A DNA stretch of 47,705 bases from Arthrobacter sp. efr-133-TYG-118 (GCF_030209755.1 NZ_JARVRH010000039.1:1-47705), one strand, 5' to 3'. Shown: positions 15,990 to 24,496, counted from the first letter of the stretch. Numbers and translations are program-made. The notes: generated by a model not told the origin, from the sequence alone.

Positions 15990-17711
15990 TTAGTCGAGGC
16001 GCGGCGTGCGCGGGGGAGCAGTGCGGCGCTCGCCTGTTGCTTCGAAGGCCGCGGCCAGGGCCAGCAGTGCGGTGTCGTCGTACGCGCGGCCGGCGAACGT
16101 GAGCCCCACGGGCATGCCGATATCGCTCATGGTTCCCATCGGCACGGTGACCGTCGGGATCCCCAGATGCCGCGGAACGAGGTTGCCATTGGCCACCCAG
16201 ACGCCGTTGCGCCAGCCGAGATCGGCTGAGGATTCGTTGACGTCCATGTCGGCTGGTCCGACGTCGGCGGCGGCCGGGAAGATGACCGCATCCAGGGCGA
16301 GACCGTCCATCCATTCCTCAAGGTCTACCCGCCGGGTCTCTTCGAGTCCGCGGAGGCCTTCTTCGAGGGACGGGATGTCGGTAACGGAAGCAACCCTGTG
16401 AGCGCGGATGTGCGAAGGGTAGTCGGCGATGTCGTCGTCGAACCCGTCATAGCGGTCCGGAAGCGCGCCGTCAGGGTGCGGGAAGATCGTGGCGCCATCG
16501 ACGTCGGCCAGGCTGTCAAGCGCCGGATCGGCGTTGGCTGCGAGGAAGTCGTCCCAGGCCCAGGCCGAGAGATCGACGATCTCCCGTTGAAGATATTCCG
16601 GGCTGACCATTCCGCGGGTGGCGATGGTGGGTGCTCCCGGGCGGTCGCCTTCGTAGTTGGACACCACGGGGAAATCCACCAACACCACGTCGGCACCGGC
16701 GGCTTCGAGGTCGCGCCGGGCAGCCTCCCACAGTTCGATCACGGATTCCCGCGTCTGGATTCGTTGACCGGTCGGGCCGCCGATGCCAGGAGTTCCGCTG
16801 GTACCGGCGTCAGGGTCCGCGTTGATGTACATGGCCGGCACCCCGAAGCGTTTGCCCTTCAGTGCCGAGCGCGCGCCGTCGACGCCGGATGGCACCAGGG
16901 CCGGGTAGGAAGCCGGACGGACCCGGGACGCGGCCGGGATCTCCACCCACGGCTGCACGCGCCAGAAGTCGCCGCGGGTTTCGGCGTCGTCGGCAACAAT
17001 GACATCCAGCAGTTCCAAAAGGTCTGCCATGGACCGGGTGTGGGGCACCACGACGTCCATGGTGGGGACCAGCGGCCAGTTGCCGCGCACCGAGATGACT
17101 CCGCGCGACGGTGTGTACGCGCACAAGGCATTGTTCGACGCCGGTGCGCGGCCACTGGACCAGGTCTCCTCGCCCAGGCCGAAGGCTCCGAAGCTCGCGG
17201 CGGTAGCGGTACCCGAGCCGTTCGAGGACCCGGACCCGAAAGCCGCGGTGAGGAAACCGCCGTTGTAAGGGCTCTCGGCGCGTCCATAGACACCGCGCTG
17301 CATGCCGCCGTTGGCCATGGGCGGCATATTGGTCAGGCCGAGGAGCACGGCGCCTGTCGCGCGGAGGCGTTCGATGGTGAAGGCATCGCGTTGCGCGATG
17401 AGGTTTTGGAACGCGGGGGAGCCCGCGGCGGCCGTGAGCCCTTTGGCCAGGTAGCTGTCCTTGGCGGTGTAGGGGATGCCGTCGAGGGGCCCGAGGGTGG
17501 TGCCGCGTGCCCGGCGCTCGTCGGAGGCCCGGGCATCTGCGAGCGCATGAGGGTTCATTACTACCAGTGAGTTCAGCTTGATGCCGTTGCGGTCGTAGGC
17601 GTCGATGCGGTCCAGATAGGCCTGGGTGAGGTCCTCACTGGTCACCTGGCCGGCCTCCAGTGCGGCGCGCAAGTGCGCGATGGAGGCCTCGACGACGTCG
17701 AAGCGGCTCAT
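15990..17711 (-). CDS. amidase-signature family amidase
   Basis: 573 residues from the ATG at 17711. The Ser-cisSer-Lys triad of the amidase-signature family is present: Lys84 in YTAKDSY, cis-Ser within GSGSSNGSG (162/163), and the nucleophile probably Ser186 in EETWSSGRAP (family pattern T-D-T-G-G-S-x-R). The enzyme hydrolyses a C-N amide bond; related proteins act on aliphatic, aryl and carbamoyl amides. The start overlaps the stop of the agmatine deiminase gene (ATGA), so the two are translationally coupled. This suggests, but does not prove, that it acts on a product of that pathway such as N-carbamoylputrescine, a step usually done by a nitrilase-family enzyme. An upstream extension to 17879 lies inside the neighbour and is not used. 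Confidence 0.88.
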   Translation of the reverse strand: MSRFDVVEASIAHLRAALEAGQVTSEDLTQAYLDRIDAYDRNGIKLNSLVVMNPHALADARASDERRARGTTLGPLDGIPYTAKDSYLAKGLTAAAGSPAFQNLIAQRDAFTIERLRATGAVLLGLTNMPPMANGGMQRGVYGRAESPYNGGFLTAAFGSGSSNGSGTATAASFGAFGLGEETWSSGRAPASNNALCAYTPSRGVISVRGNWPLVPTMDVVVPHTRSMADLLELLDVIVADDAETRGDFWRVQPWVEIPAASRVRPASYPALVPSGVDGARSALKGKRFGVPAMYINADPDAGTSGTPGIGGPTGQRIQTRESVIELWEAARRDLEAAGADVVLVDFPVVSNYEGDRPGAPTIATRGMVSPEYLQREIVDLSAWAWDDFLAANADPALDSLADVDGATIFPHPDGALPDRYDGFDDDIADYPSHIRAHRVASVTDIPSLEEGLRGLEETRRVDLEEWMDGLALDAVIFPAAADVGPADMDVNESSADLGWRNGVWVANGNLVPRHLGIPTVTVPMGTMSDIGMPVGLTFAGRAYDDTALLALAAAFEATGERRTAPPRTPRLD

Positions 17712-18754
17712 CGTGCGGCCTGGCTGTTGAGTTTGGGCTGCTGTTGCGTGATGCAGTGGATTCCTCCGCCCCGGGCGAGGATTGGCCGGGCGTCCACTGT
17801 CACGACGCGGCGGCCCGGGTAGGCCTCCGCCAGGATTTCCGCGGCCAGGGCGTCGGCCCGCTCCTCGCCATAGCCGCACGCGATCACGCCGCCGTTGACC
17901 ACGAGGTGGTTGACGTAGCTCCAGTCGACGAAGCCTTCCTCGTCGCGCAGGGTTTCAGGCGCGGGAAGCAATGTGATCTCGAACGGCTTGCCCGCGGCGT
18001 CCTGCTGGGTTTCGAAGAACCGCTGGAGGGTGCGGCTGACCTCGAAGTCGGGGTGCTCGGGATTGGTCTGCGAGTGCAGGAGGACCCGGCCGGGGGAGGG
18101 AAGCGTGGCCACCATGTCAATGTGGCCGCGCGTGCCAAGGTCCTCGTAGTCACGCGTGAGGCCACGCGGTACCCACACGGTGTGAGTAGTGCCCAGCGTG
18201 CGTGACAGCTCGGCCTCGACGCGTGCCTTGTCCGCGTAAGGGTTTCGGCGTGGATCCAGCTGGACGGTTTCGGTGACGAGGACAGTGCCTTCACCATCGA
18301 CGTGGATGGCGCCGCCTTCGTTGACCAGCAAGGAGCTGACCAGTTCCGCGCCGGACCCTTTAGCGACAAAGCGGGCCATGCCGGCGCTCTTCTCCCATTC
18401 AGACCAAGCCGGGGCGCCCCAGCCGTTGAAGATCCAGTCAACCGCGCCGAGCACGCCGGGACGCTCGTCGTCGACGACGAACGTGGCTCCGACGTCGCGC
18501 ATCCAGAATTCGTCGAGGGGAGCCTCAAGCTGTTCGATTCCGGCGCCGAGCATGCGGCTGGCCCGGTCCCGTTCGCTAGGGTCTACCACCATGGTGACGG
18601 GCTCGAACTCGGACACTGCATGGGCGACGGCGGTCCAGGCTGCGTAGGCTTCTTCCGCCGAAGCCGGCTCGTCGCCCAAGGTCAGGCCAGTGCGGGGGAA
18701 CGCCATCCAGGTGCGCTCGTGGGGTGCGGTTTCGGCTGGCATTCTCCAGGCCAT
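17708..18754 (-). CDS. aguA: agmatine deiminase (peptidyl-arginine-deiminase-like family)
   Basis: 348 residues, usual length for AguA. Landmarks are the N-terminal P-A-E-x-x-PHERTWMAFP block, DEFWMRDVGATFVVD, VNEGGAIHVDGEGTVLVTE, GHIDMVA and the catalytic Cys334 in GGGIHCITQQQP. The enzyme converts agmatine to N-carbamoylputrescine and ammonia in the cytoplasm. The ATG at 18754 has AGAGGAGA 6-8 bases upstream; the longer frame to 19018 enters the divergent regulator and is not used. It is the first gene of a two-gene operon with the amidase and is divergent from a TetR regulator, with a palindromic site in between, so control by that regulator is likely. Confidence 0.93.
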   Translation of the reverse strand: MAWRMPAETAPHERTWMAFPRTGLTLGDEPASAEEAYAAWTAVAHAVSEFEPVTMVVDPSERDRASRMLGAGIEQLEAPLDEFWMRDVGATFVVDDERPGVLGAVDWIFNGWGAPAWSEWEKSAGMARFVAKGSGAELVSSLLVNEGGAIHVDGEGTVLVTETVQLDPRRNPYADKARVEAELSRTLGTTHTVWVPRGLTRDYEDLGTRGHIDMVATLPSPGRVLLHSQTNPEHPDFEVSRTLQRFFETQQDAAGKPFEITLLPAPETLRDEEGFVDWSYVNHLVVNGGVIACGYGEERADALAAEILAEAYPGRRVVTVDARPILARGGGIHCITQQQPKLNSQAAR

Positions 18755-18843
18755 GGAAGTCTCCTCTGAGTTGTGAGGTGGTAGTCGCGAGAGCCAGAGC
18801 GTCCTTGCCCTGACGTGCGGCTGGCGTTTTGCCTTTCGGCGCG

Positions 18844-18871
18844 TTCTTGTTGATCGTGTGATCAATAAGAA
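18844..18871. promoter_or_regulatory. palindromic candidate operator between aguA and tetR
   Basis: Arms TTCTTGTTGATC (18844-18855) and its mirror (18860-18871) match at 11 of 12 positions around a GTGT centre; the core TTGATC-N4-GATCAA is perfect. The site sits between two divergent starts (18754 and 18897), as expected for the operator of the TetR regulator next to it. Confidence 0.72.
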
Positions 18872-18896
18872 GAAAACTACTTTAGACTGTTGTGTG

Positions 18897-19562
18897 ATGT
18901 CAAGCACCATACAGAAACGCGCTGCGCGGAAGACCCCGGCAGAACGCGCGGCCGAAATAGCCGAGGCCGCCAGGGAAATAGCGCTTGAGCAGGGGCTTTC
19001 CGCCATTACCCTGCGCAACGTGGCAGCGCGGGTGGGTGTGGCGTCGGGGCTTGTCGCGCATTACCATCCCAATGTGGAAGCCCTCGTGGCAGGCATCTTT
19101 GCGACCATCGTGGCGGCGGAGACCGAGGAGGTCGCGGGCCTTCTGGAGAGGCTGCAGACTCCCTTGGAACAACTCGGGATGCTCCTCGAAACGCTCATGG
19201 ACGGCAGCCGCCTCGATGTCACCGCCATCTGGGTGGAGGCCTGGACCCTGGGGCGCCGGAACGAGGCGCTCGCAGCCTGCGTCCGTGAGCAGATGGATGC
19301 ATGGCAAGCCGTGGTGCAGCGCGTCGTCGAAGCGGGGATCGGCACCGGCGAGTTCGAGACGTTCGACGCTCCGTCTGTTGCCTGGCAGATCCTGGGCATG
19401 GTCGACGGCCTGAATGCCCAGGCGCTGGTGCGCTGGGACGGCGTCAGCGACCGTGGTACGCACCTCGCCCGCGCGGTCGAAGGCATGGTAGGTGCGGCCC
19501 GCGGTTCGCTGCTGCCTGGCGGTGTCCAGCACACCGGGCCGATTTCAAGTTCGGATCCTTAG
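18897..19562 (+). CDS. TetR-family transcriptional regulator (probable regulator of aguA-amidase)
   Basis: 221 residues from the ATG at 18897. The N-terminal helix-turn-helix region (about 15-62; AAREIALEQGLSAITLRNVAARVGVASGLVAHYHPN) is of the TetR/BetI kind, and the C-terminal ligand domain has the AIWVEAWTLGRRNEALAACVREQ pattern found in that group. A GTG at 18858 is in frame but lies inside the palindrome, so it is unlikely. There is no Shine-Dalgarno sequence; TTTAGACT about 9 bases upstream could be a -10 region of a leaderless message. It is divergent from aguA and probably represses the pair and itself. The effector may be agmatine or a related amine (inference). Confidence 0.88.
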   Translation: MSSTIQKRAARKTPAERAAEIAEAAREIALEQGLSAITLRNVAARVGVASGLVAHYHPNVEALVAGIFATIVAAETEEVAGLLERLQTPLEQLGMLLETLMDGSRLDVTAIWVEAWTLGRRNEALAACVREQMDAWQAVVQRVVEAGIGTGEFETFDAPSVAWQILGMVDGLNAQALVRWDGVSDRGTHLARAVEGMVGAARGSLLPGGVQHTGPISSSDP

Positions 19563-19570
19563 TTCCGCTG

Positions 19571-19621
19571 CCGCTGTACCGAACTAGCCGCTGTACCGAA
19601 CTAGCCGCTGTACCGAACTAT
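19571..19621. repeat. three tandem copies of a 17-bp unit between convergent genes
   Basis: CCGCTGTACCGAACTAG is repeated at 19571-19587 and 19588-19604, with a third copy at 19605-19621 differing in the last base. The array fills the gap between the tetR stop (19562) and the rbsK stop (19630). It contains no clear stem-loop, so it is not an obvious terminator. It looks like a small array grown by replication slippage and may vary in copy number between strains. Confidence 0.85.
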
Positions 19622-19629
19622 GTGGAACG

Positions 19630-20466
19630 TCAAACCAGGTAGTGTTCCAGCCGCTCGAACTCCGGTTGGGAAAGCTCGCTCGCGACGGCGGCGGCACCCA
19701 CCGCGCAAGCCGCCGCGAGGCTGCTTTCGTCATCCAGGCCCGACGCGAGTGCCAGCACGAGCGCCGCACAGAAGGCGTCACCGGCGCCCACGCTGTTGAC
19801 GACGCTCGTCTTCGCCGCGGGCGCATGGGCGGTCCTGACCCCTTGGGTGTACATCGACGCTCCGCCTGCCCCGTAGGTGACGGCTACGCGTTCGGCGCTC
19901 CGGAGCTCGGGGATGAGTTCGTACTCGGACTCGTTGACGATCACCAGGTCGCACCGTTCCAGAAGCTCTGCCGGGAGTGCCTGGGCCGGGGCCGCGTTGA
20001 GGGCGAAGAACCCGGTGGTCCGGCGCGCGGCTTCCAGCACGGTGTCGACGGCGATCTCCAGCTGGGCCAGTACCGGCCCGCCATCGGAGAAATCGGCGCG
20101 ATCCAGCGAGACCACGGCGTTGGCTCCAGGCGCCACGCCGATCTGGTTTTCGCCCTCGCTGTCGATCACGATCAGCGCTGTGCCAGTCGGCGCGGAAACC
20201 TGCTCCACTGCCGAAACATCAACCCCTGCGCGGTCCAGGGCCTCCGTCAGAAGCCGGCCATCCGGATCTACCCCGACAGCGCCCACCATGCGGGCGGCCC
20301 CGGCCAGCCGCGCAGCAGCCGCGGCCTGGTTGCCTCCCTTTCCGCCGGGCTGACGGGTGAGGGTGCCGCCGCCTATGGTTTCACCGGGGGAAGGGAGGCG
20401 GTGGACGCGGCACGTGAGATCGACGTTGAGGCTGCCGACAACAGTGAGCGTGCTGGGGATGGGCAT
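19630..20466 (-). CDS. rbsK: ribokinase (PfkB family)
   Basis: 278 residues. PfkB-family marks: VVGSLNVDLTCRVHRLPSPGET at the N-terminus, GGKGGNQA, and the C-terminal NSVGAGDAFCAAL with the catalytic Asp of GAGD. It phosphorylates ribose (or a related sugar) to the 5-phosphate. The ATG at 20466 is preceded by AAAGGAC; the frame extends to 20529 without support. It is the last gene of a nucleoside operon (MFS transporter, nucleoside hydrolase, deaminase, ribokinase) and would consume the ribose released by the hydrolase. The gap to the deaminase gene is 46 bases. Confidence 0.92.
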   Translation of the reverse strand: MPIPSTLTVVGSLNVDLTCRVHRLPSPGETIGGGTLTRQPGGKGGNQAAAAARLAGAARMVGAVGVDPDGRLLTEALDRAGVDVSAVEQVSAPTGTALIVIDSEGENQIGVAPGANAVVSLDRADFSDGGPVLAQLEIAVDTVLEAARRTTGFFALNAAPAQALPAELLERCDLVIVNESEYELIPELRSAERVAVTYGAGGASMYTQGVRTAHAPAAKTSVVNSVGAGDAFCAALVLALASGLDDESSLAAACAVGAAAVASELSQPEFERLEHYLV

Positions 20467-20512
20467 GAGCTGTCCTTTAGGTGGTGCTGGATTACGGTGT
20501 TGGGTTTCCGGT

Positions 20513-21022
20513 CTAGTGCCAGAAGCCAAGGTGGACCTCTGCTGCGGCGGGAAGCGGAACGGGGCCGGTCACGCTGACCTTCCTGCCGCCGTGGGCAAGG
20601 ACTTCGCGGCAGGGGAGGTCAAGCGTGGGCACGCCCGATTGCTCGGTGACAATCGAGGCAAGGTCCTTCTCGGACAAGGCATAGACCACGCGTCCGATTC
20701 CAGCCCAGTAGATCGCGCCCGTGCACATGGCACACGGTTCGGTGCTCGTATACAAGGTGCTGCCGGCCAACGCGCCGGCATCGAGCTTCTTGGCACTCAG
20801 GCGGACCAGATTGGTCTCGGCATGCCCGGTGGGATCGTGTTCCGTGTTGACGGTGTTCATGGCCTCCACCATGGTTCCGTCCGGAGCCACCAGAAGTGCG
20901 CCGAACGGGTGGTCGCCGCGATCCCGGGCTGCCCGCGCGAGGGAAATGGCGCGGTTCAGCAACTCGAGGTCGGCCTGGCTGGGCCCGGTAGGTGAAGAAG
21001 CAGTGCCTTCGGAAGTGTTCAT
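20513..21022 (-). CDS. nucleoside/nucleobase deaminase (cytidine/deoxycytidylate deaminase fold)
   Basis: 169 residues. Zinc site: H67-A-E69 in TGHAETN and P-C97-A-M-C100 in STEPCAMCTGAIYWAG, all intact. The size and the TSTEPCAMC form resemble guanine and related purine or cytosine deaminases of the tRNA-adenosine/guanine deaminase branch. In this operon it probably deaminates a base or nucleoside taken up by the transporter. It lies 11 bases downstream of the nucleoside hydrolase gene. The exact substrate cannot be told. Confidence 0.9.
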   Translation of the reverse strand: MNTSEGTASSPTGPSQADLELLNRAISLARAARDRGDHPFGALLVAPDGTMVEAMNTVNTEHDPTGHAETNLVRLSAKKLDAGALAGSTLYTSTEPCAMCTGAIYWAGIGRVVYALSEKDLASIVTEQSGVPTLDLPCREVLAHGGRKVSVTGPVPLPAAAEVHLGFWH

Positions 21023-21033
21023 CGTTAAGCCCC

Positions 21034-22011
21034 TCAGTTCGCCGCGGGCAAGGACAGGATCCGCCCCAGGAGATGCGCAGCGGCGTCGCCCTTGACGGAC
21101 AGCACGACCCGGGACGCCCGTTCCGGCACCGTGCGTACGGCGGCGGCTCCGCCGTCGAGCCGCTCACAGCGGGTCTTGCCGTGAGCCGCACCCGTGCCCG
21201 TATCGACGGAAATTCCAACGTACGGGGCGTCGTCGGGCTCAAGGGCACCCACGGCGATTGCCGCCGCGAGAGGATCGTGGAGGGCGGCGCAATGCTCACC
21301 GAAAATCGTGTTGTAAAAGGCGAAGTACTGGACGAGCATGCCGGAGAGTGCGCTGGCCACCGGGTGTCCGGCGGTCGCAAGGGCCGCGCGGTGGGCCTCA
21401 TCGAAGCGGTGGTTCATGGTGACGTCCAAGGGAACCAGGGTGACCGGCCAATCGGCCTCCATCACCACGGCCGCTGCCTCGGCGTCATTGAAGATGTTGG
21501 CCTCGGCGACAGGACTGATGTTGCCCGGCACGAACGCGGCTCCGCCCATGATCGTGACATCGCGGACGAGCGACGGGAGCTTCGGGTCCAGCTGCAGTGC
21601 GAGGGCCAGGTTGGTGAGCGGGCCGACGGCGATGACGCGCAGGTCGCCCGGGTGCTCGTTGGCGAGCCGCACGAGCATCTCCGCGGCCGTCTCTGATTCC
21701 GACTTCTGTGCGGAGTCTTCCAAGGTGACCCCGCCGATGCCGTTGTCGCCGTGAACGTGCGGCGCTCCGCCGTCGAACGTGCCTATGAGCGGATCGTGTG
21801 CACCCACTGCAACCGGGATCCCGGCCCTCCCGGCAGCATGGAGCAGGTTCAAAGTGTTGACGGCCCCGGTTGCGGCGCTGACGTTGCCGCTGACGGTTCC
21901 GATCCCGGCCAGCTCCACCTCAGGGCTCGCCAGAAGATAGGCGATTGCCAGGGAATCGTCGATGCCGGTGTCGCAATCGAGGTAGAACGGCTGGGGTGTG
22001 GTGGTGGTCAT
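21034..22011 (-). CDS. inosine/uridine-preferring nucleoside hydrolase
   Basis: 325 residues from the ATG at 22011 (AAGGAG 6 bases upstream). The calcium-binding DCDTGIDD motif is at 12-19 (Asp12, 14, 18, 19), with IAVGPLTNLALAL, VTIMGGAAFVPGN and a late LHDPLAAA motif that provides another ligand. It splits nucleosides into base and ribose in the cytoplasm. The frame extends upstream to 22068, overlapping the MFS gene by 8 bases, but the extra residues (MPKPEPESESESP) are unlike the family. Second gene of the nucleoside operon; ribose would go to the ribokinase and the base to the deaminase. Confidence 0.93.
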   Translation of the reverse strand: MTTTTPQPFYLDCDTGIDDSLAIAYLLASPEVELAGIGTVSGNVSAATGAVNTLNLLHAAGRAGIPVAVGAHDPLIGTFDGGAPHVHGDNGIGGVTLEDSAQKSESETAAEMLVRLANEHPGDLRVIAVGPLTNLALALQLDPKLPSLVRDVTIMGGAAFVPGNISPVAEANIFNDAEAAAVVMEADWPVTLVPLDVTMNHRFDEAHRAALATAGHPVASALSGMLVQYFAFYNTIFGEHCAALHDPLAAAIAVGALEPDDAPYVGISVDTGTGAAHGKTRCERLDGGAAAVRTVPERASRVVLSVKGDAAAHLLGRILSLPAAN

Positions 22012-22060
22012 GGTGCTCCTTCGTGGGTTGGGTGACTCGGATTCGGATTCGGGTTCGGGC

Positions 22061-23494
22061 TTAGGCATGGGCGACGACGACGGCGGGTGCCGGAGCGGCG
22101 CTCGCAGCCACTGGGCGGAGGATCAGGGAAGCGGCAAAGGCCGCGAGGGCGAAGCCCGCTGAGATCCACAGTGCGGTTTGGTAACCCGCGATGGTTCCGG
22201 CGGCGACGGCGGGTGCGACGACGGCGATTCCAACACTGGCTCCGATTCCAAAGCATGCTCCATTCAGGCCGGGCACGGAACCCGGCGCCGATTTGGGTGA
22301 ATTCAGCACGGCGATGCCGCTGACGGTGCTCTGGAACTGACCGAGATACAGGACTCCCATGATGATCAGCAGGGCGAATACCATCCAGCGGTCCGCGGCA
22401 AAGACTGCGACGGCGACCGCTGCCACGACGATCAGGCCGCTGCTGATCCGCAGGGCCTTGAACCAGCCAATGCGCTGCGCGAACCAGCCGGAGAACACCG
22501 CCGTGAGCACACCCACGAAGGCTGTCGGGGTCAGGTACAGGAGGGCCGACATGGAGGCGGACAGTCCGTATCCGGCTTTGGCGTCCTGGCTCAGGAGGAT
22601 CACGGTGAAGTTCAACGCCGAGAAGATACCGGCAAGCGTCAGCACGGTGCTGGCCAAGACCGGCCATACCTGGCGGGACCGCAATTGCTCGATGGCGATC
22701 AGCGGACGCGCAACCCGCCTTTCCACGGCAACGAACGCCAGCCCGGCAATCACGGCGCCGGCGAGGTAGCCAAGGGTCCAGACGTCCCCCCATCCGGACG
22801 TGGAAGCCTGTCCGATCAGGTTGCTCAAGAGAACCAGGAACGTGCCCAGGGTGCCTGCGCCCCACCAGTCCATGCGTCCCTCACGTGTCCGGGCGGGTCT
22901 CTTCGGGACCACGACGGCGACCAAAACGATTGCCAGAACGCCCACGCCGAGGACCAGGACAAAGAGGAATTGCCAGCCGATGGTGTCGGTGATGAAACCG
23001 CCCAGGAACCCGTCGAGCCCGCCAATGCCCCCGTTTACTGCAGAAATGACGCCGACGGAAATGCCGAAAAGGCGTTTGCTGAAGCGCTCGGACAGGAGAA
23101 GGAAAGAAATGGTGAACGTGGCGCTCGTTGCGCTTTGCAGGACCCGGCCGACGAGAAGAACGGTCAGGTTCGGAGCCAACAGGCAGAGGACTGTGCCGCA
23201 CAACATCATCGAGAGCACGATCAGCAGGGTGCGGCGGCGTCCCAGGAAGTCGCTCCATCGGGAAAATGCCATGCCCAGGACCGCGCCGGTCAGGAAGAAC
23301 AATGACTGGACTTTGGCCACGTTTTCCGTGGATTCCTGGAAGTGGGCGGCCATGGCGGGCAGTGCCGCCGAGAACAGGCTGGCGTTGAGCTGGTAACTGA
23401 GGATCGAAAGGATCAGCGTGGCGATGAGGACGGGCACTCGGGCTGCTTTTCGCCGACGGGGGAGCCCTGCGGTGGTGGCGGGTTGGGTTGTCAT
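22061..23494 (-). CDS. MFS transporter, 14-helix type (probable nucleoside or base importer)
   Basis: 477 residues with about 14 hydrophobic segments, as in the DHA2 branch. MFS loop motif SRWSDFLGRRRTLL lies between helices 2 and 3 (a G-x-x-x-D-x-x-G-R-R-x type). The N-terminus before helix 1 is basic. The ATG at 23494 has AAGGAAG 7 bases upstream; a TTG two codons earlier is less likely. It is the first gene of the nucleoside operon and divergent from the GntR regulator. DHA2 members are often drug exporters; the operon context argues for a nucleoside-related substrate here, which is inference. Confidence 0.87.
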   Translation of the reverse strand: MTTQPATTAGLPRRRKAARVPVLIATLILSILSYQLNASLFSAALPAMAAHFQESTENVAKVQSLFFLTGAVLGMAFSRWSDFLGRRRTLLIVLSMMLCGTVLCLLAPNLTVLLVGRVLQSATSATFTISFLLLSERFSKRLFGISVGVISAVNGGIGGLDGFLGGFITDTIGWQFLFVLVLGVGVLAIVLVAVVVPKRPARTREGRMDWWGAGTLGTFLVLLSNLIGQASTSGWGDVWTLGYLAGAVIAGLAFVAVERRVARPLIAIEQLRSRQVWPVLASTVLTLAGIFSALNFTVILLSQDAKAGYGLSASMSALLYLTPTAFVGVLTAVFSGWFAQRIGWFKALRISSGLIVVAAVAVAVFAADRWMVFALLIIMGVLYLGQFQSTVSGIAVLNSPKSAPGSVPGLNGACFGIGASVGIAVVAPAVAAGTIAGYQTALWISAGFALAAFAASLILRPVAASAAPAPAVVVAHA

Positions 23495-23589
23495 GGACAA
23501 ACTTCCTTGTTTGAAACAGAACGGCTTCGGGGGCGGCTCGATGCAGGTGTGGCGCAGAGCACAGGATGGCTTATCTGTGAATCATACAC

Positions 23590-23604
23590 GCTTGTTATAC
23601 AAGC
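23590..23604. promoter_or_regulatory. candidate GntR operator in the nucleoside operon control region
   Basis: GCTTGT-TAT-ACAAGC is a perfect 6-3-6 palindrome between the MFS gene and the divergent gntR gene. GT...AC palindromes with TA-rich centres are usual for GntR/HutC regulators. It lies 95 bases from the MFS start and 48 from the regulator start. Confidence 0.65.
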
Positions 23605-23652
23605 TTGGAATACCCATCGCGTAAACTCTCAATATCGACGAAAGGAACCATC

Positions 23653-24441
23653 TTGGACCGCAGTGCTGAGGCCGTTCTTTCGGAGCCGTTGGATGCCACC
23701 GCCAACATCCCGCTCCGCGTTGCCGTGTACTCGCGCATCATGAATGCGATCCGGGCGGGGCACTTCCCCGTTTCGTCGCTGTTGCCTTCGGAAACGGACC
23801 TGGGTTCGGCAATGAAGGTCAGCCGGACGGTGGTCCGTGAGGCTCTCATGCTCCTCGAGGAAGACGGATACGTACGGTCCCGCAGAGGCATTGGGCGTTT
23901 CGTGGCCACTCGCCTGCCGCGGGTCGGCCTGGAACGGATCAGGCCCATGGAGGAGATTCTGGCCGAGGCCGGATCCGCTATCCAGGTCAGCCGCACGCAG
24001 CATGTCCTGCACCCGTCGTCGTCGGTGTTCACCGCGGAGCCGCTCGGAATCCGCGAAGAGGAAGCATCCTGGTTCTTCGAGAGTGTCCTCACACGGGACG
24101 GCTCACCTATTGCCCTGGTCCAGGAGCACGTCGCAAGCAAGGGGGGTCTCGTTGATCGTGATCTTCCTGAAGCGGCGCGGGTCATTGCGGAAGACGCTGG
24201 GAGAGAGGCCACGCTGCTGGCCAACTTGATCTCGGCTGTTGGCCCGGCTTTTGGTCCCGGCGAGACCGATATTGCCGCAGGCACGCCGGGCGTCGCGCGC
24301 GGCGAGCTGCTTGAGCTGGATGCCAAGGACCCTGTGCTGATCTTGACCCAGACCGTGGAGCACTCCGGCCAGGTCGTCTACTTGGCTAAGACGCTGGTCA
24401 ACACAGGGGTTGTTCAGATCGGAATCATCCAGGGAACCTGA
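23653..24441 (+). CDS. GntR-family regulator with UTRA ligand domain (HutC type)
   Basis: 262 residues from a TTG at 23653 with AAGGAA 5 bases upstream; an earlier in-frame TTG at 23605 lies next to the palindrome and lacks a ribosome-binding site. The winged helix spans about 20-85 (VYSRIMNAIRAGHFPVSSLLPSETDLGSAMKVSRTVVREALMLL..., then EDGYVRSRRGIGRFVA), and the UTRA ligand domain follows to the C-terminus. It is divergent from the MFS-nucleoside hydrolase-deaminase-ribokinase operon and probably represses it until a nucleoside or sugar-phosphate binds. Confidence 0.88.
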   Translation: MDRSAEAVLSEPLDATANIPLRVAVYSRIMNAIRAGHFPVSSLLPSETDLGSAMKVSRTVVREALMLLEEDGYVRSRRGIGRFVATRLPRVGLERIRPMEEILAEAGSAIQVSRTQHVLHPSSSVFTAEPLGIREEEASWFFESVLTRDGSPIALVQEHVASKGGLVDRDLPEAARVIAEDAGREATLLANLISAVGPAFGPGETDIAAGTPGVARGELLELDAKDPVLILTQTVEHSGQVVYLAKTLVNTGVVQIGIIQGT

Positions 24442-24449
24442 GCGTAGCG

Positions 24450-24496
24450 TCACACAGGGAAGGGGGCCGCCGGTTGGCGGTCCCCTTCCCTGTGTG
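24450..24496. terminator. long bidirectional terminator-like hairpin between gntR and SDR genes
   Basis: A stem of about 21 bp (arm TCACACAGGGAAGGGG then G and CCGCC, with one G-U pair) closes a GGTT loop. It lies 8 bases after the gntR stop and 12 before the convergent SDR stop, so it can end both transcripts. It lacks a T-tract. Confidence 0.8.

Noticed and set aside
16398..17570. Plus-strand frame of 390 codons opposite the amidase
   Set aside because: Antisense shadow of a gene with intact catalytic residues.
19571..19621. A minimal CRISPR-like array
   Set aside because: Units are directly adjacent without spacers, and no cas genes are present.
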